Below the pieces are notes generated by a model that saw only the letters and a list, made by a program, of their open reading frames with translations, was not told the DNA's origin and ran no database searches. A stretch of DNA of 64,000 nucleotides from Puccinellia tenuiflora. Taxonomy: Eukaryota > Streptophyta > Magnoliopsida > Poales > Poaceae. Within the stretch, counting starts at the first letter, position 1. Each line of letters opens with the position of its first letter. Both the position numbers and the translations under genes were made by a program. The DNA lies in assembly GCA_012064385.1 (NCBI GenBank), contig QRDG01000351.1, forward strand, positions 688,928 through 752,927, written 5' to 3'. Positions 53,640 to 64,000 of this stretch are shown here, one piece after another.

Positions 53640-54740
53640 GGTAGGGCCAATTTTTTGTAAAATAAAACTCTTTGCAACTCCTTGACCAATTAATATTCAT
53701 ATAACTTTCCATGTGGTCAATTAAAAAATTACATGTTCTTCATCATGATATGGCAAATTATTTCATAAATTTGAGTTTATCGGCCATGACATTACGAAAG
53801 AGCACACTATTATGCGAGCCCACGCAACTTGATCCATGTATTCATCACCAAAACAAAATAAAAAAAACACCGGCAATCACCACGATGTGATGCTTATTTT
53901 CGATCAACCGAATTTTCTTCCGACCAAACGAGTTTGCCTCGTCGATTTCATTTAAAGAGACGCCAGAATTTGACATCGACGACGATATAATGCTTGATTC
54001 CTGCCCCTTGATCATCGGTCCGGTTGCCGGGGTGGGACGGCCAGGTGGAAGATGGAACCTTGGTTGAATCCCCTTCCTGGCCTCTGATGCTCCTTTTCCA
54101 GAACGGTTTCCTCAAGAAAAGGAAAAAAATAGGGTGCACACTACCTAGTGACAGGCTCTCACACAAACCATGTGTCACCGGCCGGCGATTATGGATATCC
54201 ATCGCCGACACCGTGTGCATAAGCAAGCCGCTTAAGCGGCCGATGGGACAGAAACCCGGGAGCAAAATTGGCAGGTACGTTACATACGGGGCTGCAAAAG
54301 CTAGCTAGCAGTGCGTACGTACGTGGCTAGGGTGACGCGGTACGTACCACTGGCTCCATCCTATCCACCTAACCCCCCATCCAGGCCGGCCGTCGGCGCG
54401 TCGGTGCGTGCGCCGCGCCGGCCGGTGCACCGGCCGGCCGGCTTTTCCATTTACCATGGCTTACACGCCGCCGTGCTGTCTCGTTGCTGCTCGATCATGG
54501 ATTCATATGGTGTGCATGCAGCTAGCCATGGTTTAAGAGACGAACAGATTTGGTCCAGGGAATGCGCGGCACGGTACGTACAAGCTGCCGCCGGTGCGCG
54601 CGGGGGACATGCAGCTCTAGGGCAAGAAACGGCCGTCACAAAGACCGCACGCCACAGCTACGGTTTTGCAGTGATCTCCGGCGGGGCGCGCGCGCACAGC
54701 CGCGGGTTGGAGGTAAGTTACGGTGCTGTCTCACGCCCGA
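53640..54740. other. Intergenic, nothing firmly recognised
   Basis: Open frames occur around 53948-54265 (-) and 54311-54740 (+), without recognisable motifs. The stretch 54300-54620 is rich in gtacgtac, gccggc and ggccgg palindromes. Confidence 0.35.
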
Positions 54741-54744
54741 GACC

Positions 54745-54902
54745 AGCCGCGGGGTTTTCTCGTCCGGTTTTCTTTATAAACTGGGCGCGTGGTGTTTGTA
54801 TCGGTTTTCGGCAAGTTTTCCTCATAAACTGGTCATTTGCTCTTTCTACTTAATGAATAGGTAGAGCTCCTGCCGGTTGCTCCAAAAAAAAAAAAAAAAA
54901 AC
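54745..54902 (+). mobile_element. LINE 3' tail
   Basis: The sequence TTTATAAACTGGGCGCGTGG through CTCTTTCTACTTAATGAATAGGTAGAGCTCCTGCCGG (54838-54875), followed by an 18-base A run (54884-54901), matches the usual 3' end of Triticeae LINEs. Only the untranslated tail is present and the upstream limit is uncertain. Confidence 0.6.
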
Positions 54903-55360
54903 AGGAGGGGAAAATAATAGGAAAATGTTTATCTTCGACACAGTAAAATCATCTCCACTAGTAACCCTAAATATTGTCTGGAATTCAGCCCATTGGGGTT
55001 GCCGGACAGCTTATCCGGACGTGGAGAGTGGGTGCCCCTCAGCGATCCCCTCTAAATCTTCAACTTTTTTTACATGGGGATAAGACAAAAGAGAGGAGTG
55101 AGAGTGTGTGTGGGGGAACCTATCAGTCTGTCTTGTGGCTGACGCGCGGGTTAGGGGGTTTGGGCTGTGTCTGGATGATATCTGACCCCTCCCCCCAAGG
55201 AGCCCCATGTTCAGAGGGTGGCTTGGGGGTGTGAGACATTTTGTGGTCTGGACTGCTTTTGAAGGTCCCTCCGGCACATCCCAAAGAGGCTTGGGGGTGG
55301 TTTGGAGGGTGCCAGTAGAGTTATCTAAGTAGCAAATGCATTTTTTGATCTAGTTTTTGC
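54903..55360. other. Intergenic
   Basis: No gene recognised. ggttgccggacagcttatccggacgtgg and similar short motifs do not define an element. Confidence 0.35.
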
Positions 55361-56275
55361 GCGACCCTAGCATAGCGTAGCGCCACCTACTTGTTAAGTA
55401 TTTTTTCTTCATTTTTTCAATGTTTTATAAGTATTATAAATTAGTAAAAAAGTTGAACAACTTTTGTTGTGAAAGCAGATACGAGTTGTTGCAAAAAAAT
55501 CTGGGTCTTTGGTGGAAGTTGTGTTTTCTTCAGTTTTTCTCGATATTGTATACGTGCTTCAAAATGTAACAAACTTGTATAAATTTTGTTACGGAATCAA
55601 ACATAAGATGTCGCAATGTTTTCTGAGAGTTTGTTGCAAGTTTGTGTGTTCCTCAAATTTTTATCGACCAATGTTTAATGTGCCTTTTCAAACTTTGCAA
55701 ACAAGTGAATTTTTTGTTTTAATCGTTTGTGATTTTTTCTGAAATGATTAGTGATTTTTGTTGTAAATGAATATGTAGCAACAAAAGTTGTTGCTCAACC
55801 ACTTTTTTATTGCTGCAAACAGATGGTTTTTGTTGTATTTTTTTGTGATTTTTGTTGAAATGATTGGTGATTCTTGTTGCAAAGCAATCTACATTAAAAA
55901 ATATTATTGTCTAACCATATTTTTAAACATTTTTTAATGTTGCAATGATTTTTTGCAATAATATATTTTATTTGCACACATGTTAAGAACTTTGTTGTAA
56001 TAGTCGGCATTTTGTTGCGATACTAGAGGAAAATCACCACTTTTGCTACAAATATTGGGAGGGTTAGAGACAACACGATATACCCTGTTCGTTCAAGTGG
56101 AGCTGCTGAGTAGCGCGGGTTGATTTCCAAAACATTGAGGGACTGATATGCAAAAATGCTTTGTGTTGATCTTGAACATGCGATGATGATCTGCCGGTGG
56201 CAAAGTAGACTTAGATTTGGGGCGCTCTAGGGTGACCTGTGCCTACGCGCCGAAAGAAAACTGAAATTGTGGACA
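55361..56275. repeat. AT-rich repeat related (inverted) to the 13.5-kb tandem array; possible Mutator-like element
   Basis: The interior (55740-55920) has GATTAGTGATTTTTGTTGTAAA and GTTGCAAA-type motifs that are the reverse complement of the repeats at 13491-13890. The edges carry GCGCGACCCTAGCATAGCGT (55361) and GGGGCGCTCTAGGGTGACC..TGCCTACGCGCC (56219-56254). These resemble each other as imperfect inverted ends and also resemble 13018-13042. A DNA-transposon family is likely. I cannot confirm a 9-bp target duplication. Confidence 0.45.
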
Positions 56276-56303
56276 AGATTTGAAGGTGTATTGTTCACAC
56301 ACT

Positions 56304-57058
56304 CATGGCCGGCTCTATATTTTGGAGGGCCCTTGGCAACGTTTTCGACATAGGCCCCTAATGCTAATTCAATAAGTTTATTTTCTCATTTTCTTTTCTT
56401 CCTTTTCTCAACAACTAAATTTGAAAATAACTATCGGCCTATGTCTATGTGGGAATGTGGCTATCAATTGTAATTTATAAATAACCCATAAGATACGAAA
56501 ATCCCTAAATCCTTGAAGAAAAGCACCGACCAGATTATCAGATTATGTATTGCATCATCACACAAATGATTGTGTTTGTGCGTACCAGGACAAAATCACA
56601 AAAACTCCACGAGCAACGACAGGCAGGGGCGTAGCCGCGCAGGGCGTTCTTCGGCTCCGGCGTCGATCACACTTGGGGCAGCCGGAGACAGGGCGCCACC
56701 ACGGCCGCGCGTCCACGGCGGCGATCTCCACTCCACTCTTAGTCTTCTCCAATCTCCAAACGGAGGCGGGCAGGCGGCCGAGCTGAGCCAAGCCAGTCGA
56801 AGACGAACCGACGATTGAGAAATTAGGGACTGAGTAGATCAATCGTTGTTTTTTAGGGAAAGATGGATCGCTGGTGCGGTGGTGTCTGTGTTGCGTGTGC
56901 GCTTTCCTTCCGCAATGGCCTTTTTTTTGGGCTGGCCGGCCGGCTGAACTCAGAACAACAATTAGCAAATAGTGTATAGATATATATAGGATCATGGGCC
57001 TCTCCAGACGTGGGCCCTTGGACAATGCCATGGTCGCCATACCTAAGAGCCGGCACTG
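56304..57058. mobile_element. Non-autonomous hAT element, 755 bp
   Basis: The inverted ends are CATGGCCGGCTCT and CAGTGCCGGCTCT, extending imperfectly into GGGCCCTTGG. The flanks are CACACACT (56296-56303) and CGCACACT (57059-57066), an 8-bp target duplication with one mismatch. No transposase domain is seen in the interior; the open frame on the minus strand there has no recognised motif. Ends of CA-GGCCGGCTCT type with 8-bp duplications fit the hAT superfamily. Confidence 0.8.
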
Positions 57059-57066
57059 CGCACACT

Positions 57067-57505
57067 CAGATATATACTTTTGTCTTCTCTGTGTATCATA
57101 GAATATATATGACAGTATTTCGGATCAAGATTTTCGCACTTGAAGTATACATTATTACCTATCTGTAGACATTTTTTCAGATTTTTTTGAAACTTTGAAA
57201 TATTATTTCCTTCTTTTTAAAGGGATACAGGTAGCCGAGTTCCAAATGACTTTTTCGTATCTTGTGCATCTAATCTCCACCACCGCTTACAGTAAGGTTC
57301 AAAATCTGGTTGTTCAAATTAGAATTTAGTGAGATTCATTAACTTATTTTCAGGTCATCGTTCTACCATGTGTTAGATGTGTGTGTGTGTGTTAAATTTA
57401 CGGCAGCAAGTCTTGTAGACAAAAATCACGGACTGATGGCCACTTGTAGGATATCGCTATTCATTTTGGTAAAGATTTATCTTCTCCTAGAGCTGAAGAT
57501 GCATG
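57067..57505. other. Intergenic
   Basis: AT-rich with a short (TG)n run near 57380. No element or gene recognised. Confidence 0.4.
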
Positions 57506-57506
57506 T

Positions 57507-58431
57507 TTTTTTTTTTGAAAAAAGTAATATATAAATCAGATAACAATGTTGTGATTACAATCATTCAAAACTGATTTCGACGCGTAGGTCGGAATCGAAT
57601 CTTGCAAAACACCTCCACTCAACTCTCTACGACCTAATTGACAAAGATCATGAGCAACAGAATTACACAATCTATTAACTTTCTGTAAAACTACACACCG
57701 ATCCGGGGGCTTCTTCCTCTTGAAGTCTCTTGCAACGAGGCAGAGGTCAGAACGATCTTCACTTTCATCGTTAAAGGCGTTAATGACAGTAGCACAATCT
57801 GTCTCAATGATTAGATTTGAAGTCGAAAACTTAAGGGCCAACTCGAGACCTTGTAAGCATGCCATCGCCTCGCCAAAAGGAGCAGAAGGGCAATTAGGAA
57901 TAAAATCCCATGCTGAACACAAAATCCGCCCGGAATGATCTCTCAGGATGGCACCCCAAGCACCATTATTTGTTTGCTTTGAAAAACTTGCATCAACATT
58001 GCATTTGACCCAACCAAACTCCGGTAATTTCCAGACATCCTTCTGCATGGAGGTTGGTTTTGAATGTGTACCAGAGTTGCTTGCATATCATCTATTTTGT
58101 TCTTCCCTTTTCGATCTACGAGAATCTCACCTTTTGATAGCCCCTGCAAAGTAGCTAGATAATTCTGTAAGAATCCAATTGAGTTATGAACAGAAGCATC
58201 ACCTTTGCCGAATATTACATCGTTCCGGTGATGCCAAGCACGCCACCAAATGAACATCATTTTGCTCCTTAGATCTTGGTTTAGGCTATCTAGGAGGACA
58301 AGAACCCAGTCGTGGCCAGTGAAAGTTAATTTCTCCTCGGCTGGTAGTCTCCAACAAGCTGTCAAACCTTGCCTTAGGGCAAGAGCCTTTGTGCAGCACA
58401 TGGTCGCATGGTAACCAGTCTCATCTTCCAT
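57507..58431 (-). mobile_element. LINE 3' end with RNase H-like domain (two frames)
   Basis: A T run at 57508-57518 is the poly-A tail of a minus-strand element. At 58431-58060 the minus strand reads TGHDWVLVLLDSLNQDLRSK, MMFIWWRAWHHRNDVIFGKG and a linker. After a frame change near 58,050 it reads WVKCNVDASF, GAWGAILRDHSGRILCSAWD, FGEAMACLQGLELAL and IIETDCATVINAF, ending QLGRREL. The D..E..D pattern is the plant LINE-type RNase H (RVT_3) that follows the zinc-binding region. The 5' part is missing. A clear target duplication was not found. Confidence 0.8.
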
Positions 58432-59150
58432 TCCACATATTGTTGAGATTTAATTTCACCTCTTTTTTTGCTTGTATGTGGAGATTTACTTTGTTCCAGC
58501 CGTCGGTCGCGAACATATTGCCGTGGCTCGAGAAATAGAAATGGATTGGATATGCGTGATTCTTCTGCCCATGGATGGAGACGGCGGACACTGAAGATTT
58601 GGTGTCTATCATCCGCGTCGGTGGGCAGACAGATAGATAAGAGTTAGATAGACAAGTAGACGCGATTGTTCACGTGAGCTAGCTTCAAATCCTACGACGG
58701 TAAATTGACCTTTGCACTAGAAGTTGGTCACCTGGCGGTGACGAGCGGACGATGGCAGTGGCGTGCGTCAATGACTGAACGTGTAGGAGACCTCAGGGGA
58801 TGCCTCCAAACTGTTATCAGACTTATCTCCAAGATGGGTCTAGAGAGATCCAACATACCGTCCTGGCATACCAACTACACTCTTAAACACACTACCTTTT
58901 CTTTTATGAAGATAAAGACAAAAACTTCATTGATCTCACGACATCCAGCTTTGTTAGTTAACTTCACAGCCTTTGTTGCCAACACTTAACTTCGGACCTG
59001 TTCGGAACGCAGGTGAGTTTTACTAATGCATCTAGGTTAACCGACGAACAAGCATAATGTAGATTGGTAGATGCATGCGAATGTACATCATAATGTGGAA
59101 TAATACGTAGTGAGCTTACATATTGTCAGCATACTTTAAGGCCTTGTTTG
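58432..59150. other. Intergenic, nothing recognised
   Basis: Only short open frames and no splice-supported coding sequence. Confidence 0.4.
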
Positions 59151-59153
59151 GTA

Positions 59154-59278
59154 CTCCCTCCGTCTTAAAATAAGTGTCTTAAGTTCGTCAAAATGTGGAT
59201 ATATCTAGACATGTTTTTATGTCAAGATACATTCATTTTTTTGACAAACTTAAGACACTTATTATGGGACGGAGGGAG
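59154..59278. mobile_element. Stowaway MITE
   Basis: A 125-bp element with inverted ends CTCCCTCCGTCTTAAAATAA / TTATTATGGGACGGAGGGAG and TA target duplication (59152-59153 and 59279-59280). It has the long inner inverted repeat AGTGTCTTAAGTT..gTCAAAA / TTTTTTTGACAAACTTAAGACACT typical of Triticeae Stowaways (Tc1/mariner class). It is non-coding. Confidence 0.95.
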
Positions 59279-59280
59279 TA

Positions 59281-60192
59281 CATAGTATTATTTTTTTTTT
59301 TTTTGAAAATGAGTCGAAACTATTCCGCCTAACCTCAAATCCCCAACTATCCCCAAAACCCTTGTTTTAATGTATTTGATCTGTTTTATCAACCCCCTCC
59401 CCCCCCCCAATTTCAAACTCTAGGGTTCTCAATACCTAGTACGGTACCCCTCCATAATGGATTCAACATAAATGTGGATTTGATAAGATTGGGTGAAGGT
59501 GGGAGTTTCATCTAATCCTTGTGAGATTATCCCTACTAATTTCCTCAAAAACCGGCCATTTGGGCAAATCTTTTTTTTTTTTGCCAGAAATGGACTTTTC
59601 TTAAAAAAATTACCCACATCTTACTCTTTTTGGTACCGTCAAATGCTCTAGCAGTATCGTTAGGCATGGTACCCTGGTAGTACCACGTCTAATAGTACCG
59701 TTTGGCAGTATCATAAAGGGTCGGATCTAGCTTTTGTTTTTCTTTCAAAATGGTTATTTCGAGCTGATGCTTTGTGAAAGGGTTGGATTTGGCGGACTTG
59801 CCTCAAAAACCCTGCTACTACCTCCTTTTCATAATTCTTGTCGTAGTTAGTTCAAAATTTTGCACTAACCACCCAAGAATTATGAGTACGAAACAAGGCC
59901 TAAGGTGGACCACCAGCAATTCTTAGCCTTTTGTTTCACAATAATATGGTAAGCTTCGACACATATCATCTACCAGAGTACAGCGTGACCAAAATGAAAT
60001 ATTACATGCAAAATCACAATATATATCAAAATAACTTTGAGAAGGGTTTGTAATGTTTGGCGCTAGAAATCTATAAAGACGCATTGATCAAGACTTATTT
60101 CCTTTTCGTGCCAAATAATCTAGTTAGATACTGCATGTTAGAAGGCCAAAAATATCAAATAGCCATTGTCAGGAAACTTTCATGGCATCGTA
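59281..60192. other. 3' flank of COX15 with a degenerate Stowaway-like remnant
   Basis: At 59814-59900 TACTACCTCCTTTTCATAAT TCTTGTCGTAGTT pairs imperfectly with AACCACCCAAGAATTATGAG, suggesting an eroded Stowaway. 59290-59305 is a T run. The part nearest 60192 should be the 3'UTR of the COX15 gene. No other gene is seen. Confidence 0.45.
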
Positions 60193-63100
60193 TCAGGTTG
60201 ATTTCACAGCGGATGCAATCGACTTCAAGAGAGCTGGTGATGGTCTTCTTAAAGTGTGAGTGAGAAGGATCATTAGTGACAGTAACGTCAGCGCACCAGC
60301 TTGGTGAGCTGAGCCCAAAGAGGTAGGAACGTACATCAGAAGTGTAGATATTCCCAATGTCACCTGAATAAAAAATCATGTTGCCCATTAGTATGGGTGG
60401 CAGAAACCATCAATGAATTAGTTTCAAAAACATTATGTTTAACATGTCCTTTTATGTGATACATAACTTCATCAGTTAACAGATTAAGTTATGATTCACA
60501 ATAATCTTAACATGAACTAAAGCCAAAGGATTTGATTTGTGAGCTGTACCTGAAGAGCAGCCATCCCAAGTGTGCTTCCAACAAGAGACTTGACTGCTGG
60601 ATGCATATCTATTTTCCTTGCGGTCAACCATAACCCAGCTACAGACAATAAGGTGGTTGTTGCCAGAATTCGGTGATTGAGCTACAAAATGCAAGGAACA
60701 TGTTAAGCAACAAAAGTGGATAGAGCACAATGACGAATTTCAAGAAGTTTTCCAGTCTCTGCCAAGTAAGAAGGTGGTTATGTGCTACAAGCATTGTTGA
60801 ACTGGTCACAAGAAACTCATACTACTTATAAAACTCGTTGCAATGTTGGTTGATGAGTTTTTTGAAATAGACCAGTTGTTATTGGTGACTATAAAAATGT
60901 TTGTGATTCTAGTCAGTTGTTCCTTCTTCCAAAATGAATAATGTTAAGAAACTAATAGGCTGAATATGCGGTCCAAGTAAGAACAGAAGTTTAAGGCGGC
61001 ATAATATTCAGAGCTATAAAATCATATCATGAGTGGAGAAAAATGTTACCTGCACGGTGGATGTATTCTCAAAGAAATTACGTATGAATGGTTCCATACT
61101 AAACACATCTTCAGGAATCCAAGTGTCACCCATCTTTGGGAATGTATTGTATGCACGCCCCTGGTCATAACAAATAATTAGGCGTGTAAGGTAAAAGAAG
61201 GGTAAGCATAGTTGTCAAGACAGCAAAACAAAGAAAGAGTTGACTTACTGCATCATTTCCTGCAACAAAAGCTCCAGATATGGCAGTAATGCCTACCACG
61301 GCACTGACAGGAATTGCCAGCTTTCTGAATTTTGCAGCGCCTTTTACCCAATTCATCGCTTCAGCTGGAGGTTCTGGCATCACTACTGACAGAGCGGTCC
61401 ACAATATACCACAATATATAACAAATGCAGAGGTCAGATGAGCTGCGAGCCTGTATGGACTAACCCTTGGTTCAACATACTCAGATGCTGGTGCCTAATA
61501 TGAGAAAAAGGAATAGTGAACTTCCAAGCAACATACTAGTACAAAACAAGGGCATTGTATTAGTACCTCAAGACCGCTTTTCACCATCCACCAGCCAATT
61601 AGTCCTTGCCCACCACCAAGTGCAAAAAGAGCAGAGAGCCTGAGGCCAAGTTGGCGCGTAACATAGCCTTTTGCAACAAAGTATGAAAATGGAACAGCAA
61701 ATACAAAACCCAAAGCTCTTCCCCACATTCTGTGTGCATACTCCATCCAGTATATAAATTTGAAATCTTCAAGATTCATTCCTTTGTTCACCCTACATAT
61801 GTTCATCAAATGTTGCTGCCGTTAGCATTAGCAGAAAATGTGCGCAAAACTAGATGTGACTCTCCACAGGTCGGAGAAAGGAAAGATCTCACAATTAGAA
61901 CCAAAGTAATATTACGCTTTCTTCCTCACAAAAAAATGTAAAATTCATTTTGACACATAATTAGCATAATTATATCAACTTCTCTAAAAGACTAATTGGA
62001 TTGGAGAACACAATGGAGCCGAAAATTTCTCACAACTTCTATGAACACCTTGATAACAATTAGCTACTGCTAAGATTTTCAAGTTAGAAGGTGTTCTTAC
62101 TGGAATGTTCTAGTGGGTTAAGGGATGACAATCAACAATCCTTATAGAACATCTCTAGTAAGGAAATAACGTTAGTCCATTTCCCACAACCTATTGCATT
62201 GTTTTGAGTATTTGCATAACGTAGTAAAGATCTGTTCTCAGACTCATAAATAGTAAGGGATTTGTAAAAAAAAGGACTAATGCAAAAGAGACTTGAAAGT
62301 TCAGTAGCACCAATGCTACATGATAAGGACTCCCTTGTAAGCTAGGGTCATCTAAGAGGATCACAAAACTGAATTCAATAGAATAAAGTGGATTGCATCC
62401 TCAAAGATTCAACAAACTTAGTTTTATCAGTGCGGCCTTGGCGTAGCAGACTGTGGCAAGATGACATGTAAAGAGAAGGCAGTAAATGCATTCTTACCTC
62501 ATGTACTCAGGCGACTGCTTGTATTTTTCAAATTCCAGTAGCCATTCTTCTTCTGACATAGGAGGCAATCCCCCAGCAAATTTCCAATCAGTCATTGAAA
62601 GCCCTGAACGTGTGAGCCGAGTGACTCCACCAAGTATGACCATGCTGAATACCCAGGCAGCACATCCGAAGAGCCATATCCCAACTGCTTTCTGTGCCTG
62701 CGGCCCTTTGGTGACGAGCAGCTTCAATCCTGAATTTGCTGCTGCATTTGCCACAGCTGGATTCAGTGCCGCAGTAGACATTTTCCGTGTGCATTGGTCC
62801 AAAAGTTTCTATTAAAAAGAAAATGAATCAATTGTAAATTTTGTAGGATTCTTTTCAATTAAGAGTAGTATTTTGCAATACAAATTTAAGATTAAGAGAT
62901 GCATGTGATGAGCTACACATCATATTCCTTAGAAGGTCTAAAAATGGAATGCATAGCCAAAGCGTGCACTTCATATATAGAACACGAATTCATCCTTCAC
63001 ATCCACGTATCAAAGGAAAGCAATAGACACTTGTATTTTAGTAATTACAGCAGAACTGAGACACCATTTGCTCTCCGACACACAAACATCACCAGGCAGA

Positions 63101-63639
63101 AGCTACCAGCCTATCAGGTTAGGAGCATGTGATATTCTTGGGAGTGCAAAATTTAGACCACGACCATGGCCAAGCTTTATGCAGGAGATAGCATTTTCAA
63201 TACAGCAGCAGATAGCTTTTTCCACTCCAAATGCGATCCAATTTTTAAAGCCATAATATCTCGTATAGAGACCGATACAAATTGCCACTTTAAACAGAAA
63301 TCTCCTCACTGAGTGGTCACTGACGGCTCATTCCCCTCGACGTTCGAACCACACAAGCAGAGGAGGAAGGGGGGAAGACGGAGAAACGCTCACCTTGGGA
63401 CCGAGAGAGCGGAAGGCGTGGAACGAGGCGACTCGGGAGGCGGCGAATAAGCCGCCTGTCGATCGCGGGTGAGGCGGCGGGAGGAGGTGGCCGCCGCCGC
63501 CGCAGGAGCCCGATCCAACCCTAGGAGGAGCGGGGGCCGGGACAGGAGAGCTCCTCGGGAGGCGAGGGATCGTCATCAGCGTGGAGGCCTGGTCCTTGCC
63601 CCGGCGGAGCAGCGCCGCGGCCACCCTGCTCCCCATCAT
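60193..63639 (-). CDS. COX15: Heme A synthase COX15 (mitochondrial), seven exons
   Basis: It encodes the inner-membrane enzyme that oxidises heme O to heme A for cytochrome c oxidase. Coding exons on the minus strand are 63639-63394, 62808-62498, 61792-61567, 61494-61249, 61160-61050, 60681-60550 and 60363-60193. All have GT-AG junctions and consistent phases (0, 2, 0, 0, 0, 0) and give 480 residues. Exon 1 (82 residues, Arg/Ala/Pro-rich, starting MMGSRVAAALLRRG) looks like a mitochondrial presequence. Exon 2 contains the first membrane helix and GGVTRLTRSGLSMTDWKF. Later exons supply the conserved heme-region histidines in EYAHRMWGR, LAAHLTSAF, LNHRILATTT and GSAHQAGAL. Eight hydrophobic helices are readable, as expected for the family. 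There are no internal stops. The start could also be the second ATG (63636), which changes one residue. The family assignment is secure. Confidence 0.95.
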
Positions 63640-63739
63640 GGCAGGCTGTGGCGCTGAGGCTGGCCGAGGAAGAAGCGGCGGAAGGGGGAAGGCTCGTCGG
63701 AGTTTTTAGAAGTGGAAAAAAATGTGGGGTTTAGGCGCT

Positions 63740-64000
63740 GGTCACGTCATGTGCTTCCACTAACACATGGTTTTGTCTTTTGTGCCAAACAATCTGGTGA
63801 TCCAAACGGAAAATGGTGTCTCCACACTATAGCTGACCAAACGGGCCGTGCTAAACGGGCCGGTCCGAAGCACGGTAACTTTGGCACGGCCCTGGCACGA
63901 CCCATGTGCCGCGCCTGCTCTTCAGGCACGGCCCGACAACACTATTAAGGCCCGACGGGTCGGATTAGGCCCGATTACGGCCTAAAAAAAGTAAAAACAA
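63740..64000. repeat. GGGCCG/GGCACGGCCC-rich repeat, cut by window end
   Basis: From about 63838 the sequence is dominated by acgggccgtgc, ggcacggcc, and gcccgac motifs on both strands. It resembles the composition of 16288-16500 and of hAT element ends in grasses. It lies about 200 bp upstream of COX15 and runs off the window, so its boundary and class cannot be defined. Confidence 0.45.

Noticed and set aside
54311..54853. Plus-strand open frame of 180 codons
   Set aside because: Its end is LINE 3' tail sequence and the rest is palindrome-rich GC sequence without motifs.

Overview
This is plant nuclear DNA from a large, repeat-rich grass genome, most likely a Triticeae species (wheat, Aegilops or barley relative). 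The evidence is genes with GT-AG introns, Stowaway and Harbinger MITEs with the expected TA and TAA target duplications, a BARE/WIS/Angela-like Copia LTR, nested Gypsy and Copia LTR retrotransposons and several 5'-truncated LINEs. There is no bacterial, organellar or viral gene organisation.

Gene layer. Four genes look intact or plausible: a P/A-rich protein ending in a spliced C2H2 zinc-finger exon (4229-5632, +); an F-box/DUF295-type protein (10503-11795, -); a short grass-type protein of unknown function with a 5'UTR intron (51204-51623, -); and a seven-exon COX15 heme A synthase gene (60193-63639, -), the clearest functional gene here. Broken gene pieces are: asparaginyl-tRNA synthetase (770-2775, -), a TBC/Rab-GAP first exon (3406-3667, -), Xaa-Pro aminopeptidase P (8460-8980, +) and a GT-2/GTL1-like trihelix factor (21909-22418, +).

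Repeat layer. From 22419 to about 46143 lies a nest of LTR retrotransposons, all coding on the minus strand. The oldest is Gypsy copy B (5' LTR 45592-46143, gag 42808-45566, pol 33421-30643). A second copy of the same family (A, LTR 30074-30642, gag 27372-30048) sits inside B's integrase zinc finger. A Copia element (22419-27371) sits inside A's gag. A different 9.4-kb Gypsy-like element N (33427-42802, TSD AATTG) sits inside B's protease. The left side of the nest ends in a breakpoint at 22418/22419 that removed the rest of A, the rest of B and the end of one Copia LTR, and now abuts the trihelix fragment.

Element N is the most unusual object. It encodes gag and protease on the minus strand but no reverse transcriptase, RNase H or integrase. 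The place where those should be holds two spliced plus-strand genes: one six-exon gene with a domain resembling the grass 'putative gypsy type transposon' family plus a coiled coil, and one two-exon gene. A 112-bp tandem array separates them from the end of gag-protease.

Smaller mobile elements with visible boundaries: hAT-type elements at 995-1142, 12305-12925 and 56304-57058 (8-bp target duplications), a LINE at 20576-21244 (13-bp duplication), a long-armed inverted-repeat element at about 16558-18868 with a further arm at 18925-19920, a Harbinger MITE at 49146-49355 and a Stowaway at 59154-59278. Minisatellites occur at 13491-13890, 38665-39150 and 52904-53620. All family assignments come from reading motifs by eye; no database search was possible.
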